From assembly GCA_944384125.1 (NCBI GenBank), contig CALWSF010000014.1, positions 1 through 64,000 on the forward strand: a stretch of DNA of 64,000 bases, written 5' to 3'. This document shows positions 1 through 8,871 of this stretch, piece after piece. Position numbers and translations under genes: made by a program. The notes under the pieces are model-generated. The model was not told where the DNA came from and did not search any database. It saw nothing but the letters and a program-made list of their open reading frames with translations. Position 1 is the stretch's first letter; every line of letters begins with the position of its first letter. This DNA is from an uncultured Lachnospiraceae bacterium (GTDB taxonomy: Bacteria; Bacillota; Clostridia; Lachnospirales; Lachnospiraceae).

Positions 1-1
1 G

Positions 2-31
2 CGAGAGATTATCCGAGGAAGGGTTTCATAA
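2..31 (+). CDS. Possible C-terminal end of an upstream gene (partial)
   Basis: One frame entering from the left edge ends in TAA at 29-31 (nine codons, ending RVS). It fits the tail of an upstream gene in the same polysaccharide operon, but nine codons cannot identify it, and another frame also stays open through this stretch. Confidence 0.25.
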   Translation, partial: REIIRGRVS

Positions 32-69
32 CCCCATCGGTGCCTTTCGCAGAAAGGCGGTTTATAGAT

Positions 70-1026
70 ATGAAAAAAGTGGATGTAATTATTCCGACCT
101 ATCATCCGGGAATTAAGTTTGAAAAGCTGATTTCGCGGCTGCTGGAACAGAGTGTTCCCGTGAATCGGGTTATCATAATGAACACAGAGCAGAAATACTG
201 GGATGCTTCCCGGTATGAATCCCTGTTTGAAGGAAGCTCTGCTCAGCTGACTGTCCGTCATCTGAAACATGTGGATTTTGACCATGGGCGCACGCGCCAT
301 GAGGCGATGCTTCTGTCAGATGCGGATATCTGTATCTGTATGACTCAGGACTGCATTCCCTATGACAGAGATCTGATAAAAGAGCTTACAAAAGCCCTCT
401 GCGAGTCTGAGGATGTGGCAGTTGCCTATGCCAGGCAGCTTCCGGAGGCAGACTGCAGGATAATTGAGAGATATACAAGGGGATTTAACTATCCTGAGAC
501 AGGGCAGATAAAGGGGATAGCGGATCTGGAAAGACTGGGGATCAAGACATTCTTCTGTTCCAATGTCTGTGCGGCGTACAAAAGAGAGATTTACCTGAAG
601 CTGGGAGGTTTTATTCGCAGGACTGTTTTCAATGAGGATATGATTTTTGCCGGTCATGCAGTCAGAGAGGGATACAGGATTGCCTATGCGGCGGGGGCTC
701 AGGTAATCCATTCACATAACTATACACTCATGGAACAGCTGCGCCGGAACTTTGATCTGGCGGTGTCTCAGGCGGATCATCCGGAAGTTTTTTCGGGAGT
801 TCCCTCGGAGGGAGAAGGGATACGTCTGGTAAGCCAGACTGCAAGGTGGCTCTGGAGAACAGGCCGCTGGATGTTTCTCCCGCAGCTGATAATGCAGAGC
901 GGATTTAAATATCTGGGATACCGGCTGGGACGCAATTATCGGAGACTTCCGCGCCCTGCGGTGCTGTGGCTTACCATGAATCCGGCCTACTGGGCAGGAG
1001 AGAACAGGGAGGAAAAAAGTGAGTAG
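70..1026 (+). CDS. Family 2 glycosyltransferase, rhamnosyltransferase-like
   Basis: Likely transfers a nucleotide-activated sugar, plausibly dTDP-rhamnose, to a growing cell-surface glycan on the cytoplasmic side. The 318-residue protein opens with the GT-A sheet VDVIIPTYHPG, followed by VDFDHGRTR near residues 68-76, a signature I associate with RfbF/Rgp-type rhamnosyltransferases, and an acidic metal-site region (TQDC) near 92. The start at 70 is chosen because AAAGGCGG lies 10 bases upstream; a GTG at 40 is in frame but lacks a ribosome binding site. It sits 9 bases before the next glycosyltransferase, and rfbC follows, which supports a rhamnose-glycan role. The exact linkage cannot be read from sequence. 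Confidence 0.8.
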   Translation: MKKVDVIIPTYHPGIKFEKLISRLLEQSVPVNRVIIMNTEQKYWDASRYESLFEGSSAQLTVRHLKHVDFDHGRTRHEAMLLSDADICICMTQDCIPYDRDLIKELTKALCESEDVAVAYARQLPEADCRIIERYTRGFNYPETGQIKGIADLERLGIKTFFCSNVCAAYKREIYLKLGGFIRRTVFNEDMIFAGHAVREGYRIAYAAGAQVIHSHNYTLMEQLRRNFDLAVSQADHPEVFSGVPSEGEGIRLVSQTARWLWRTGRWMFLPQLIMQSGFKYLGYRLGRNYRRLPRPAVLWLTMNPAYWAGENREEKSE

Positions 1027-1035
1027 GAGGAAAGT

Positions 1036-1725
1036 ATGGCGGATCTTCTGATTGTAATACCGGCCTATAATGAGGCGGATAATATCGAGAGGGTGGTTGA
1101 CCGTCTGATTCTGGAGTTTCCACAGTATGATTATGTGGTAGTCAACGATGGCTCCCGGGACAGAACCGCCGAGATATGCAGAAAAAACGGGTATAATTTT
1201 CTGGATCTGCCCGTAAATCTGGGACTTGCCGGGGGATTCCAGACGGGTCTCAAATACGCTGCCCGGAACGGATACCGGTATGCGGTTCAGATTGACGGAG
1301 ACGGGCAGCACAGGCCGGAATATATTGAGGCGATGCGGAAAAAAATTGATGAAGGTTATGATATAGTAATTGGTTCCCGTTTTGTGGGAGAAAAAAAGCC
1401 GTTTAATATGCGCATGCTGGGAAGTAATCTGATTGAATCAGCCATCAGACTGACTACCGGAGCTGATATCAAGGATCCCACGTCGGGAATGAGGATGTTC
1501 AGCCGCCGTCTCATAGAGGAGTTTGCATCGGGGCTTAATTATGGTCCGGAGCCGGATACCATGTCTTATCTGATTAAACAGGGAGCCCGCATATCTGAGG
1601 TTCCTGTCGTGATGGATGAACGTATAATGGGAGTCAGTTATCTGACACCGATTAATGCGGCAAAATATATGCTTAAAATGCTCATATCTATTTTGCTGAT
1701 TCAGAATTTCAGAAAGAGAGGATAA
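1036..1725 (+). CDS. Family 2 glycosyltransferase, dolichol-phosphate-mannosyltransferase-like
   Basis: A 229-residue GT-A enzyme of the DPM1/polyprenyl-phosphate glycosyltransferase type, expected to move a sugar onto a lipid carrier. VIPAYNEADNI opens the fold, VVNDGS lies near 35-40, the DxD metal motif is in QIDGDGQH near 85-92, and GSRF follows. It lacks the long C-terminal membrane domain of GtrB-like members; only one hydrophobic helix near the end may touch the membrane. AGGAGG lies just before the ATG. The next gene (DUF2304) begins 4 bases after its stop, a pairing I recall from many Firmicutes polysaccharide loci. Confidence 0.85.
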   Translation: MADLLIVIPAYNEADNIERVVDRLILEFPQYDYVVVNDGSRDRTAEICRKNGYNFLDLPVNLGLAGGFQTGLKYAARNGYRYAVQIDGDGQHRPEYIEAMRKKIDEGYDIVIGSRFVGEKKPFNMRMLGSNLIESAIRLTTGADIKDPTSGMRMFSRRLIEEFASGLNYGPEPDTMSYLIKQGARISEVPVVMDERIMGVSYLTPINAAKYMLKMLISILLIQNFRKRG

Positions 1726-1729
1726 AAGT

Positions 1730-2128
1730 ATGACAGTGACGCTGCGTATTCTTCTGATAGTGGCTTCTGTTCTGACGACAATTCTGCTGATGCGGAAGAT
1801 ACGTCACTCTAAGCTTCAGATAGAGGACTCTATTTTCTGGATTGGTTTTGCATGTATTTTAATTGTATTCAGTTTATTTCCGGCGGTGCCGGATTTCCTT
1901 TCGGGTCTGGCGGGTACGTATACAACGGCGAATTTTATTTATCTTTTTATTATATTTCTGCTGATTGTGAAAATGTTTTACATGTCTGTCAAGATGTCTC
2001 AGATGGAGACCAAGATCAAAGATCTGGTTCAGGAGATTGCTTTGGATGAAAATGCGCGCAGGGCGCATAAAAAAGAGGATATGCCTGCGGCATACCGGGA
2101 CGAAAAAGAAGAAAAGGAGCCTGTCTGA
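1730..2128 (+). CDS. DUF2304 small membrane protein
   Basis: A 132-residue protein with three hydrophobic segments (about residues 4-20, 35-52 and 65-86) and then a charged, probably coiled-coil tail (about 87-130, rich in K, E, D and Q). This matches DUF2304, a family usually encoded beside DPM-like glycosyltransferases. Its role is unknown; it may anchor or assist the soluble glycosyltransferase encoded 4 bases upstream, which lacks a membrane domain of its own. That partner idea is inference from gene order. Confidence 0.75.
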   Translation: MTVTLRILLIVASVLTTILLMRKIRHSKLQIEDSIFWIGFACILIVFSLFPAVPDFLSGLAGTYTTANFIYLFIIFLLIVKMFYMSVKMSQMETKIKDLVQEIALDENARRAHKKEDMPAAYRDEKEEKEPV

Positions 2129-2172
2129 AGCGAAGAAGCGGGAAAAATGGAGATTAATTTTGGCATGTCCTA

Positions 2173-2201
2173 TTGTCAGTATATGTCGGAAATGCTATAG
2201 T
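2173..2201 (+). promoter_or_regulatory. Sigma-A promoter for rfbC and following genes
   Basis: TTGTCA at 2173-2178 and TATAGT at 2196-2201 are separated by exactly 17 bases, in the 142-base gap before rfbC. This suggests rfbC and the export/acylation genes can be transcribed apart from the glycosyltransferases. Confidence 0.65.
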
Positions 2202-2270
2202 ATTGCAGGATTGTTTTTTATGTCTGTCAAAAAAGCAGATAATTTTAATAATAGAAGAGAGGTTTAAAGA

Positions 2271-2831
2271 ATGGGAAAAATAAAAGTAACGCCCTGCGGC
2301 ATAAAGGGCCTTTATGTAATTGAACCGACCGTATTCCGGGATGAAAGAGGGTACTTTGTAGAGACTTATAATCAGAATGATTTTCGCGAAGCTGGTCTCG
2401 ACATGGTGTTTGTACAGGATAATCAGTCCATGTCAGTAAAAGGGGTTCTCCGCGGTCTTCATTATCAGAAGCAGTATCCCCAGGGCAAGCTGGTCCGTGC
2501 AGTGCGGGGAACGGTGTTTGATGTAGCGGTGGATCTCCGTGCAGGCTCTGAGACCTATGGAAAATGGTATGGGGTTGAGCTTTCTGCTGAGAATAAAAAG
2601 CAGTTTTATATTCCGGAGGGATTTGCCCATGGATTTCTGGTGCTGTCCGATGAAGCGGAATTTGCATACAAATGTACGGATTTTTATCATCCGGGCGATG
2701 AGGGCGGTCTTGCGTGGAATGATCCGGAGATCGGTGTGGACTGGCCTATTGAGGATGGAATGGAGCTTATCATTTCTGAGAAGGATCAGAAATGGGGCGG
2801 ATTTAAGGACACCTTTAAATTTAACCTGTGA
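2271..2831 (+). CDS. rfbC: dTDP-4-dehydrorhamnose 3,5-epimerase
   Basis: Third step of dTDP-L-rhamnose synthesis: epimerises C3 and C5 of dTDP-4-keto-6-deoxyglucose in the cytoplasm. At 186 residues it has the usual RmlC length. The cupin signatures are intact: RGLHYQ near 61-66 (catalytic His64) and IPEGFAHGF near 114-122. It has its own promoter. The other three pathway genes (rfbA, rfbB, rfbD) are about 12 kb away, so the pathway is split over two places. The next gene is a polysaccharide-export permease, which ties rhamnose to an exported surface glycan. Confidence 0.95.
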   Translation: MGKIKVTPCGIKGLYVIEPTVFRDERGYFVETYNQNDFREAGLDMVFVQDNQSMSVKGVLRGLHYQKQYPQGKLVRAVRGTVFDVAVDLRAGSETYGKWYGVELSAENKKQFYIPEGFAHGFLVLSDEAEFAYKCTDFYHPGDEGGLAWNDPEIGVDWPIEDGMELIISEKDQKWGGFKDTFKFNL

Positions 2832-2860
2832 TACAGGGACAGCCCCGGAGGAGTTGCTGA

Positions 2861-3676
2861 ATGAGAGAACTGTTTATTCTTTTCAAGGAAATTGTGAAGA
2901 AGCGCAAGCTGGTGCTTGAGCTTTCCAGGGCGGATTTTAAGAAGCGTTTTGTCGGATCTTATTTTGGAGTGCTGTGGATGTTTATTCAGCCCATGGTAAC
3001 CATTGCCATCTATGCTTTTATATTCGGCGAGTATGGAATGAAGAATGCGCCGCCTGTTCCGGGGGCATCCTATGTGATCTGGCTGACGCCGGGAATTATT
3101 CCCTGGTTTTTTTTCAGTGAGGTTTTAAACAGCGGGACGAATTGTCTTCAGGAGTACCACTATCTTGTAAAAAAAGTGGTGTTTGAGGTAGAACTGCTGC
3201 CGGTTATCAAACTTCTGTCCTGCTTTATGGTCCATGCCTGTTTTCTTGTAATTATGCTTGGTCTGTATTTTCTTGACGGACGTATTCCCATGGCAACATG
3301 GATTCAGATTCTTTATTATTCATTTGCTGTATCCATGCTTGGTCTGGCTCTTACTTATTTTACCAGTGCAGTTCAGGTCTTTTTTAAAGATATGGCTCAG
3401 ATTGTGGGAATCTGTCTTCAGTTTGGCATGTGGCTGACTCCCATTATGTATGATGAGGCGATTTTTACCAGTCGGGCGGCCTGGCTTGATATCTTTTTCA
3501 AGCTGAATCCATTTTATTATATTGCGGCCGGCTATCGCGACAGTATGCTGACAGGACACTGGTTTTTCGAGCGTCCTACCATGTCGGTTTACTTCTGGGC
3601 GGTCACGTTTATTCTTTTAATTTTCGGTCTCAAAATGTTTGGTAAAATGCGGCCGCATTTTTCGGATGTTCTGTAA
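2861..3676 (+). CDS. ABC-2 type polysaccharide export permease (Wzm/TagG-like)
   Basis: A 271-residue integral membrane protein with about six membrane segments and an amphipathic N-terminus (ELSRADFKKRFVGSYFG) typical of the O-antigen/teichoic-acid export permeases Wzm, RfbD and TagG. It would move a lipid-linked glycan across the cytoplasmic membrane with a dedicated ATPase (Wzt/TagH). No ATPase gene follows; the next gene is an MBOAT enzyme. The partner may lie upstream of this window or elsewhere. A GGAGGAG site precedes the ATG. Confidence 0.88.
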   Translation: MRELFILFKEIVKKRKLVLELSRADFKKRFVGSYFGVLWMFIQPMVTIAIYAFIFGEYGMKNAPPVPGASYVIWLTPGIIPWFFFSEVLNSGTNCLQEYHYLVKKVVFEVELLPVIKLLSCFMVHACFLVIMLGLYFLDGRIPMATWIQILYYSFAVSMLGLALTYFTSAVQVFFKDMAQIVGICLQFGMWLTPIMYDEAIFTSRAAWLDIFFKLNPFYYIAAGYRDSMLTGHWFFERPTMSVYFWAVTFILLIFGLKMFGKMRPHFSDVL

Positions 3677-3690
3677 AGTAGGAGAGTATA

Positions 3691-5097
3691 ATGGTTTTCA
3701 GCTCTATCGTTTTTTTATGGGTTCTCTTGCCCCTGATTCTGGTCACATATTTTATCAGTCCGAAGCGTATGCGCAACGGGCTTCTGACAGTATTCAGCCT
3801 CTTTTTCTATGCATGGGGCGAGCCTAAGTATATTGTTCTTATGGTTCTGTCAGTGCTCCTGAACTACAGCTTCGGTCTTTTAATTGAATACTTCGGCAGG
3901 AAAAAAATGCTGCTTGCGCTCTGCGTGGCACTTAATCTTCTGCTTCTTGGATACTTTAAATACTACAATTTTGCGGCAGAGACAGTAAATTCGCTGTTTG
4001 GCGGGGTAAGTGAGCTTATTCCGGCAATTCATGTGGCTCTTCCCATCGGTATTTCTTTTTATACTTTCCAGGCGCTGTCTTATGTGGTGGATGTGTACAG
4101 GGGAGAGAACAGAGCACAGAAAAATCCTGTGAACATGATGCTGTACATTTCTTTCTTTCCCCAGCTTATTGCCGGCCCCATTGTAAAATACCATGATATT
4201 GAGAAACAGATCGAAAGCCGTACTGTCACGGCAGAAGGTTTTTCTTACGGCATCAAACGTTTTATATTCGGACTTGGCAAAAAAGTTATCCTGGCCAACT
4301 CCTTTGCGGAGGTGGTGGATTCTGTTTACGGATATCAGGCCGGCGATGTCAGTTCATCTCTTCTGTGGCTGACGGCTGTATTTTATATGATGCAGATTTA
4401 CTTTGATTTTTCCGGTTATTCGGACATGGCAATCGGACTGGGAAAGATGTTCGGTTTTACGTTTAACGAGAACTTTAATCTTCCCTACACGGCCACATCG
4501 ATCCGGGATTTCTGGAGAAAGTGGCATATATCACTGTCCAGCTGGTTCCGGGAATACGTGTATATTCCTCTGGGCGGAAACAGGAAAGGGAACGTGCGGA
4601 CATACGTAAATCTCTGGATTGTGTTCCTCTTAACAGGATTCTGGCACGGTGCCGGGTGGACATTCATATTCTGGGGGATCTATCACGGCTTTTTTAATGT
4701 CCTGGAGAGAGCTTTTATCGGCAGATGGATGGGAAAGGGAAGATGGCAGATCTGGGAACATATTTACACCGTTTTTGTAGTTCTTATCGGCTGGATTTTT
4801 TTCCGGGCGGAGACGATTGGCCAGGCATGGGATTTTATAAGGTATATGTTTACGCCTCATGAGGCGGTTATCATGGCAGAGAGATATATGGATCGGAAAA
4901 TGTGGATCCTTCTGGCAGCGGCAATCATTGCCTGCGGCCCTGTTCAGTGGTTCCTGAACCGTGTCCGCGGCTGCGGATTTGCCCGTGACGGAAAGATTTC
5001 GGCTGCCGCAGGCATTGGATACATGGCTGTTTTGTGGCTTTCCATACTGCTGCTGATCAATAATACGTATAACCCGTTTATTTACTTCCGTTTCTGA
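3691..5097 (+). CDS. MBOAT family O-acyltransferase (AlgI/PatA-like)
   Basis: A polytopic enzyme of 468 residues with about 11 hydrophobic segments. It carries the MBOAT core RDFWRKWHISLSSW (272-285) and TGFWHGAGW (315-323) with the presumed catalytic His319. Family members pass acyl groups, usually acetyl, across the membrane for modification of polysaccharides or teichoic acids. The next gene, 12 bases on, encodes a DHHW/AlgX-type extracytoplasmic partner, the classic two-component O-acylation arrangement. The substrate here is probably the glycan built and exported by the preceding genes. Confidence 0.92.
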   Translation: MVFSSIVFLWVLLPLILVTYFISPKRMRNGLLTVFSLFFYAWGEPKYIVLMVLSVLLNYSFGLLIEYFGRKKMLLALCVALNLLLLGYFKYYNFAAETVNSLFGGVSELIPAIHVALPIGISFYTFQALSYVVDVYRGENRAQKNPVNMMLYISFFPQLIAGPIVKYHDIEKQIESRTVTAEGFSYGIKRFIFGLGKKVILANSFAEVVDSVYGYQAGDVSSSLLWLTAVFYMMQIYFDFSGYSDMAIGLGKMFGFTFNENFNLPYTATSIRDFWRKWHISLSSWFREYVYIPLGGNRKGNVRTYVNLWIVFLLTGFWHGAGWTFIFWGIYHGFFNVLERAFIGRWMGKGRWQIWEHIYTVFVVLIGWIFFRAETIGQAWDFIRYMFTPHEAVIMAERYMDRKMWILLAAAIIACGPVQWFLNRVRGCGFARDGKISAAAGIGYMAVLWLSILLLINNTYNPFIYFRF

Positions 5098-5109
5098 GAG
5101 GACAGACTA

Positions 5110-6231
5110 ATGAGAAAAGAATGGTTTATTGCTGCATTTTTTATAAGCCTGATTGGGCCGACAGCGGTATATCCTCTTGTAAAAAATCATCTGGATCAGA
5201 CAAATTATGAAAACAGAGAGCTGGCGTCCTTTCCGGAGCTGTCTCTCAGGAATTTTGAGAACATTCCGGCGGAGTTTGAAAATTATTATAATGATCATGT
5301 GCCATTTAAGAATTTTTTCGTCAGGGCAAAAACAAAGATGGATTTGAAGCTTCTGGGGGACACGTCTATTTCTGCGGTAACAGTGGGAAAGGATAACTGG
5401 CTGTTCTATACGGTGTCGGAACCGGGAGAGGATGCACTGGCTGATTATCAGAAAACAAATCTCTATACAGGCGAACAGGAGGAAGCAATTGGAGAAGCTG
5501 TCGCCTCGATTCAGAGTGATATGCAAAAGCGAGGGATTCGGTTTTTTGTGTTCGAGGCGCCCAACAAGGAGTCTGTTTATGGGGAATATATGCCGGACAG
5601 CATAAAAACCTACGGAGATGTATCGCGTCTTGATGTACTGATTCCGGATCTCTCAAAACGGGGCCTTCCTGTTTTTTATCTTAAAGATGCTCTTATGGAA
5701 TATGCGGATGAGTATCAGCTGTATTACAAGTATGACACACACTGGAATCAGCCTGGATCTTTTATTGGCGCTCAGCAGATCGCAAAGATTCTGACAGGGG
5801 AAAGCATGAGTCTCCAGGATGTGACAATTCAGGAAAATGGGAAGTGTTCCGGAGATCTGGCGCGGATGCTCAATATGGCGGCCGAATACAGCAATGATAC
5901 AGAGTATGTTGTGGAAAATTATCTTCCGGAAATCACAGTCACACAGACTGAGGCGGATGATAAAGGGTACTTTGCGGTCTATGAGTCTGATTCTCCCAAT
6001 GACAGGACGCTGCTTCTGGTGGGGGATTCCTTCAGCCAGGGACTTAAATATTTTCTGCCTTCGCTTTTCAGAAAGACAGTTTTTGCAACCTTTGATACGT
6101 ATGACAGCAGCCTGATTGAAAAGTACAGACCGGATGATTTTATTTATATGACGGTAGAACGAAATCAGGATCTCTTTGAAAATATGGAAGAGATTGTCTG
6201 GAGAGAAGAAGTGCCGACTGAAGAAGAGTAA
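5110..6231 (+). CDS. DHHW/AlgX-like extracytoplasmic acyltransferase partner
   Basis: A 373-residue protein with an N-terminal membrane anchor (about residues 5-22) and an SGNH-like outer domain. YDTHWNQPGSF near 208-218 holds the conserved D-x-H-W, and LLLVGDSFSQ (301-310) holds the nucleophile motif GDSFS with Ser307. This fits the AlgX/AlgJ/DHHW group, which completes acetyl transfer onto polysaccharides outside the membrane together with an MBOAT protein. Early text (YENRELASFPEL, about 33-44) is also typical of the group. Last gene of the operon; a bidirectional terminator follows. Confidence 0.85.
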   Translation: MRKEWFIAAFFISLIGPTAVYPLVKNHLDQTNYENRELASFPELSLRNFENIPAEFENYYNDHVPFKNFFVRAKTKMDLKLLGDTSISAVTVGKDNWLFYTVSEPGEDALADYQKTNLYTGEQEEAIGEAVASIQSDMQKRGIRFFVFEAPNKESVYGEYMPDSIKTYGDVSRLDVLIPDLSKRGLPVFYLKDALMEYADEYQLYYKYDTHWNQPGSFIGAQQIAKILTGESMSLQDVTIQENGKCSGDLARMLNMAAEYSNDTEYVVENYLPEITVTQTEADDKGYFAVYESDSPNDRTLLLVGDSFSQGLKYFLPSLFRKTVFATFDTYDSSLIEKYRPDDFIYMTVERNQDLFENMEEIVWREEVPTEEE

Positions 6232-6277
6232 GGGGGATGGCTGACTCTTAACTGTAAAAGATGACTGTTCTGAAATT

Positions 6278-6331
6278 AAAGGGGCGCTGCTCCCATGGAT
6301 GACTAATTCATCTGTGGAGCAACGCCCCTTT
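6278..6331. terminator. Bidirectional terminator between the polysaccharide operon and trpA
   Basis: AAAGGGGCGcTGCTCC pairs with GGAGCAaCGCCCCTTT, with a 22-base loop that can itself pair. It lies between the convergent ends of the DHHW gene (6231) and trpA (6338), with T-rich tails on both strands. Confidence 0.85.
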
Positions 6332-6337
6332 CCTGAC

Positions 6338-7114
6338 TCACAAGTCAAGGCAGGCTTTTTTCATTGAACGGACATATTCGGTTACCGGAGGGATGCATTC
6401 GCTGCCATACTGGGCACACAGCTTCACAATTGCGCTTCCGACAATAACACCATCTGCCTTTCCGGCCATATGGGCAGCCTGGTCCGGCGTGGATATGCCA
6501 AAGCCGATGGCACACGGAACAGAGGTTGATTCCCGTACAAGTCCGATCATGGAATCAATATCTGATGTGATCTGGGAGCGGACTCCTGTGACGCCGAGAG
6601 ATGAGACACAGTAGACGAATCCTGAGGCTTCACGTGCAATGGTTCGGATTCTGTCATGGGAGGTAGGAGCGATGAGAGGAATAAAATCAAGCCCGTATCT
6701 GCGGCAGACAGAGTCAAATTCTTCTTTTTCCTCGTAGGGAACGTCAGGCAGGATGAGACCGTCCATGCCGAGGGACGCCGATCGGCTGATAAAGCGTTCC
6801 GTGCCGTAGGAAAAGACAACATTTGCATACGTCATAAAGACCATGGGCACATCGGTTTTTTGGCGGATGCGTGCGACCATGTCAAAAATGCGATCCGTTG
6901 TGACACCGCCTGCCAGGGCACGCGCGTTGGCTTCCTGAATGACAGGACCCTCAGCCGTGGGATCGGAAAAGGGGATGCCAAGTTCTATCAGATCGGCACC
7001 GGCATCTGCCATGGCGGGAACAAGGCGTTCTGTGATCTCAAGTGACGGGTCTCCGCAGGTTAAAAAGGCGATAAAAGCTTTGCCGTTTTCAAATGATTTC
7101 CTGATATTACTCAT
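6338..7114 (-). CDS. trpA: Tryptophan synthase alpha chain
   Basis: Cleaves indole-3-glycerol phosphate to indole and glyceraldehyde 3-phosphate and channels indole to TrpB. At 258 residues it has normal length. Catalytic Glu44 sits in [10 protein letters not shown]; the second catalytic acid, Asp60 of the enteric enzyme, aligns with Glu55 here (PTAEGP), a substitution I recall in other Clostridia. The phosphate-binding loops SSLGVTG and GFGIST are present. Its start overlaps trpB by 8 bases, so the two are translationally coupled. No trpE, D, C or F gene is nearby. Confidence 0.96.
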   Translation of the reverse strand: MSNIRKSFENGKAFIAFLTCGDPSLEITERLVPAMADAGADLIELGIPFSDPTAEGPVIQEANARALAGGVTTDRIFDMVARIRQKTDVPMVFMTYANVVFSYGTERFISRSASLGMDGLILPDVPYEEKEEFDSVCRRYGLDFIPLIAPTSHDRIRTIAREASGFVYCVSSLGVTGVRSQITSDIDSMIGLVRESTSVPCAIGFGISTPDQAAHMAGKADGVIVGSAIVKLCAQYGSECIPPVTEYVRSMKKACLDL

Positions 7115-8291
7115 AGATATCCTCCCCTCTGTAGCGCGCGATGGCGGCGCAGTCCTTGTCTCCGCGGCCTGAAAGTGTTACAACAATAATCTGATCAGGG
7201 CTCATCGTGGGAGCCAGTTTTCCTGCATAGGCGACAGCGTGGGCGCTCTCAATGGCAGGGATGATCCCTTCGGTTCTGGAAAGGTATTCAAATGCTGCCA
7301 CAGCTTCAGCATCAGTAACAGCGACGTATTCGGCGCGCCCGATGTCGTGCAGATAAGCATGCTCCGGACCGACTCCGGGGTAGTCAAGGCCGGCGGAGAT
7401 TGAGTAAACAGGGGCAATCTGTCCGTATTCATCCTGGCAGAAGTAGGATTTCATTCCATGAAAGATTCCGGGTTTTCCCGTGGCAATAGTTGCCGCAGTT
7501 TCAGCGGTGTCGATACCCCGGCCGGCTGCTTCACAGCCGATGAGCCGGACCTGACTGTCTTCAATGAAATGATAGAAACTTCCGATGGCGTTGGACCCGC
7601 CGCCTACACAGGCCAGCACGGCATCAGGGAGCCTGCCTTCTTTTTCTATGATCTGTTCTTTTGTCTCCCTGGATATGACAGACTGAAAATCCCGGACGAT
7701 GGTGGGAAAAGGATGGGGCCCCATGCAGGAGCCAAGGACATAGTGGGTATCATTGATTCGCCTGGTCCACTCACGCATAGTTTCGGATACAGCATCCTTC
7801 AGAGTGGCTGTTTTGGTTGTTACAGCGTGAACCTTTGCACCGAGAAGACGCATTCGGTAAACATTGAGTGCCTGCCGTCTGGTGTCTTCCTCCCCCATAA
7901 AGATTTCGCACTCCATGTTCATCAGCGCTGCTGCGGTGGCAGTGGCAACTCCATGCTGACCGGCGCCGGTTTCCGCAATAACCCGGGTTTTTCCCATCTT
8001 TTTAGCCAGAAGAATCTGGCCTAAAACATTGTTGATTTTATGGGCACCGGTGTGGTTCAGATCCTCACGTTTCAGATAAATTTTGGCTCCGCCCAGATCC
8101 TCTGTCATACGTTTTGCGTAGTAGAGGCGGGACGGACGTCCCGCATATTCATTCAGGAGCATTGTAAGTTCCTGATTAAATTCGGGATCGCTTTTGTAAT
8201 AGTTGTACGCATCTTCCAGTTCCAGGATTGCATTCATCAGCGTTTCCGGAATGTACTGTCCGCCGTGAATGCCGAATCTTCCCTTTGACAT
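7107..8291 (-). CDS. trpB: Tryptophan synthase beta chain
   Basis: PLP enzyme that condenses indole with L-serine to give L-tryptophan. The 394-residue protein has HTGAHKINN (80-88) with PLP-binding Lys85, ETGAGQHG with catalytic Glu107, and the phosphate loop GGGSNAIG. This is the TrpB1 type, which works with TrpA. A GGAGAG site precedes the ATG. It is the first gene of a two-gene operon controlled by a tryptophan-type T-box leader. Without the rest of the trp pathway alongside, it could also serve to salvage external indole. Confidence 0.97.
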   Translation of the reverse strand: MSKGRFGIHGGQYIPETLMNAILELEDAYNYYKSDPEFNQELTMLLNEYAGRPSRLYYAKRMTEDLGGAKIYLKREDLNHTGAHKINNVLGQILLAKKMGKTRVIAETGAGQHGVATATAAALMNMECEIFMGEEDTRRQALNVYRMRLLGAKVHAVTTKTATLKDAVSETMREWTRRINDTHYVLGSCMGPHPFPTIVRDFQSVISRETKEQIIEKEGRLPDAVLACVGGGSNAIGSFYHFIEDSQVRLIGCEAAGRGIDTAETAATIATGKPGIFHGMKSYFCQDEYGQIAPVYSISAGLDYPGVGPEHAYLHDIGRAEYVAVTDAEAVAAFEYLSRTEGIIPAIESAHAVAYAGKLAPTMSPDQIIVVTLSGRGDKDCAAIARYRGEDIYE

Positions 8292-8376
8292 AGTGTTCTC
8301 TCCTTTTTGAAATAGACTGCTGTGTTTGATTATCTTCTGTCAGTATCGGAGAGACTGTCTGAAGCGGAAAAAGAGT

Positions 8377-8424
8377 AAAAAGAAACCCGCCCATGACAGA
8401 AACCCGAAATCTGTCAAGGACGGG
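8377..8424 (-). terminator. T-box-controlled terminator of the trpBA leader
   Basis: On the minus strand CCCGTCCTTGACAGA pairs with TCTGTCATGGGCGGG and is followed by TTTCTTTTT. Its 5' arm lies just after the T-box, so antiterminator and terminator exclude each other. Confidence 0.9.
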
Positions 8425-8679
8425 AAATAGACCCGCGGTGCCACCTTGATTCATGGTCTGACCCATGCACTTAGCGAGATACCTTCATATCTCCGGCAAC
8501 TGACGCATGCCCGGCGTCGCAGAATACTCGGCAACTCAGCATAAGAGTAAAACCTTTGACTGCGCCCTCAGCGGTCCATTTGGCAACCTGCATCTCGATC
8601 CGGTTTCCAGCCCCCCGGACTCTCTGTGCGCGCATTGATTGCTTTGATCTCCGCTTCAACGGTTTGAATAATATTATTT
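8377..8679 (-). promoter_or_regulatory. T-box riboswitch, tryptophan (UGG) specifier, in front of trpBA
   Basis: The conserved T-box AAGGTGGCACCGCG lies at 8434-8447 (minus strand). The Stem I base AGCGG/CCGCT encloses a specifier loop reading AAATGGA, giving the codon UGG at 8576-8578, followed by the expected purine. The Stem I terminal region with AGAGAG and GCTGGAA is also visible. Uncharged tRNA-Trp would stabilise the antiterminator and permit transcription of trpBA. The terminator form is annotated separately. Confidence 0.95.
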
Positions 8680-8685
8680 TTGTAC

Positions 8686-8714
8686 AATATACTACCGAAA
8701 ATTTTAAATGTCAA
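8686..8714 (-). promoter_or_regulatory. Sigma-A promoter of the trpBA leader
   Basis: Minus-strand TTGACA (8709-8714) and TATATT (8686-8691) with a 17-base spacer, directly before the T-box leader. Confidence 0.85.
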
Positions 8715-8769
8715 TAAGTTTTTGAAAAAGAAGTGATTTTACAAAGCTATTGTATATATATCTGCATTT

Positions 8770-8790
8770 TTTTACATATATAGTGTAAAA
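8770..8790. repeat. Perfect 7-base inverted repeat in the trpBA / DUF2971 intergenic region
   Basis: TTTTACA (8770-8776) and TGTAAAA (8784-8790) are separated by TATATAG. It could be an operator or part of the promoter of the following small ORF and DUF2971 gene. No clear -35/-10 pair was found next to it. Confidence 0.4.
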
Positions 8791-8808
8791 TGAAGTGGGA
8801 GTACAGGT

Positions 8809-8859
8809 ATGGCACGCCGTTTTGAATGTATTGAGGAATTTTTTAAGTCATTGATTTAA
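8809..8859 (+). CDS. Small ORF (16 residues) before the DUF2971 gene
   Basis: ATG at 8809 has GGGAG 7 bases upstream, encodes MARRFECIEEFFKSLI and stops 12 bases before the next ATG. The second half is hydrophobic with acidic residues and could form an amphipathic helix. It may be a leader peptide, a small protein partner of the DUF2971 product, or chance. It shares no family I recognise. Confidence 0.4.
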   Translation: MARRFECIEEFFKSLI

Positions 8860-8871
8860 GAGGGAGGTTTT

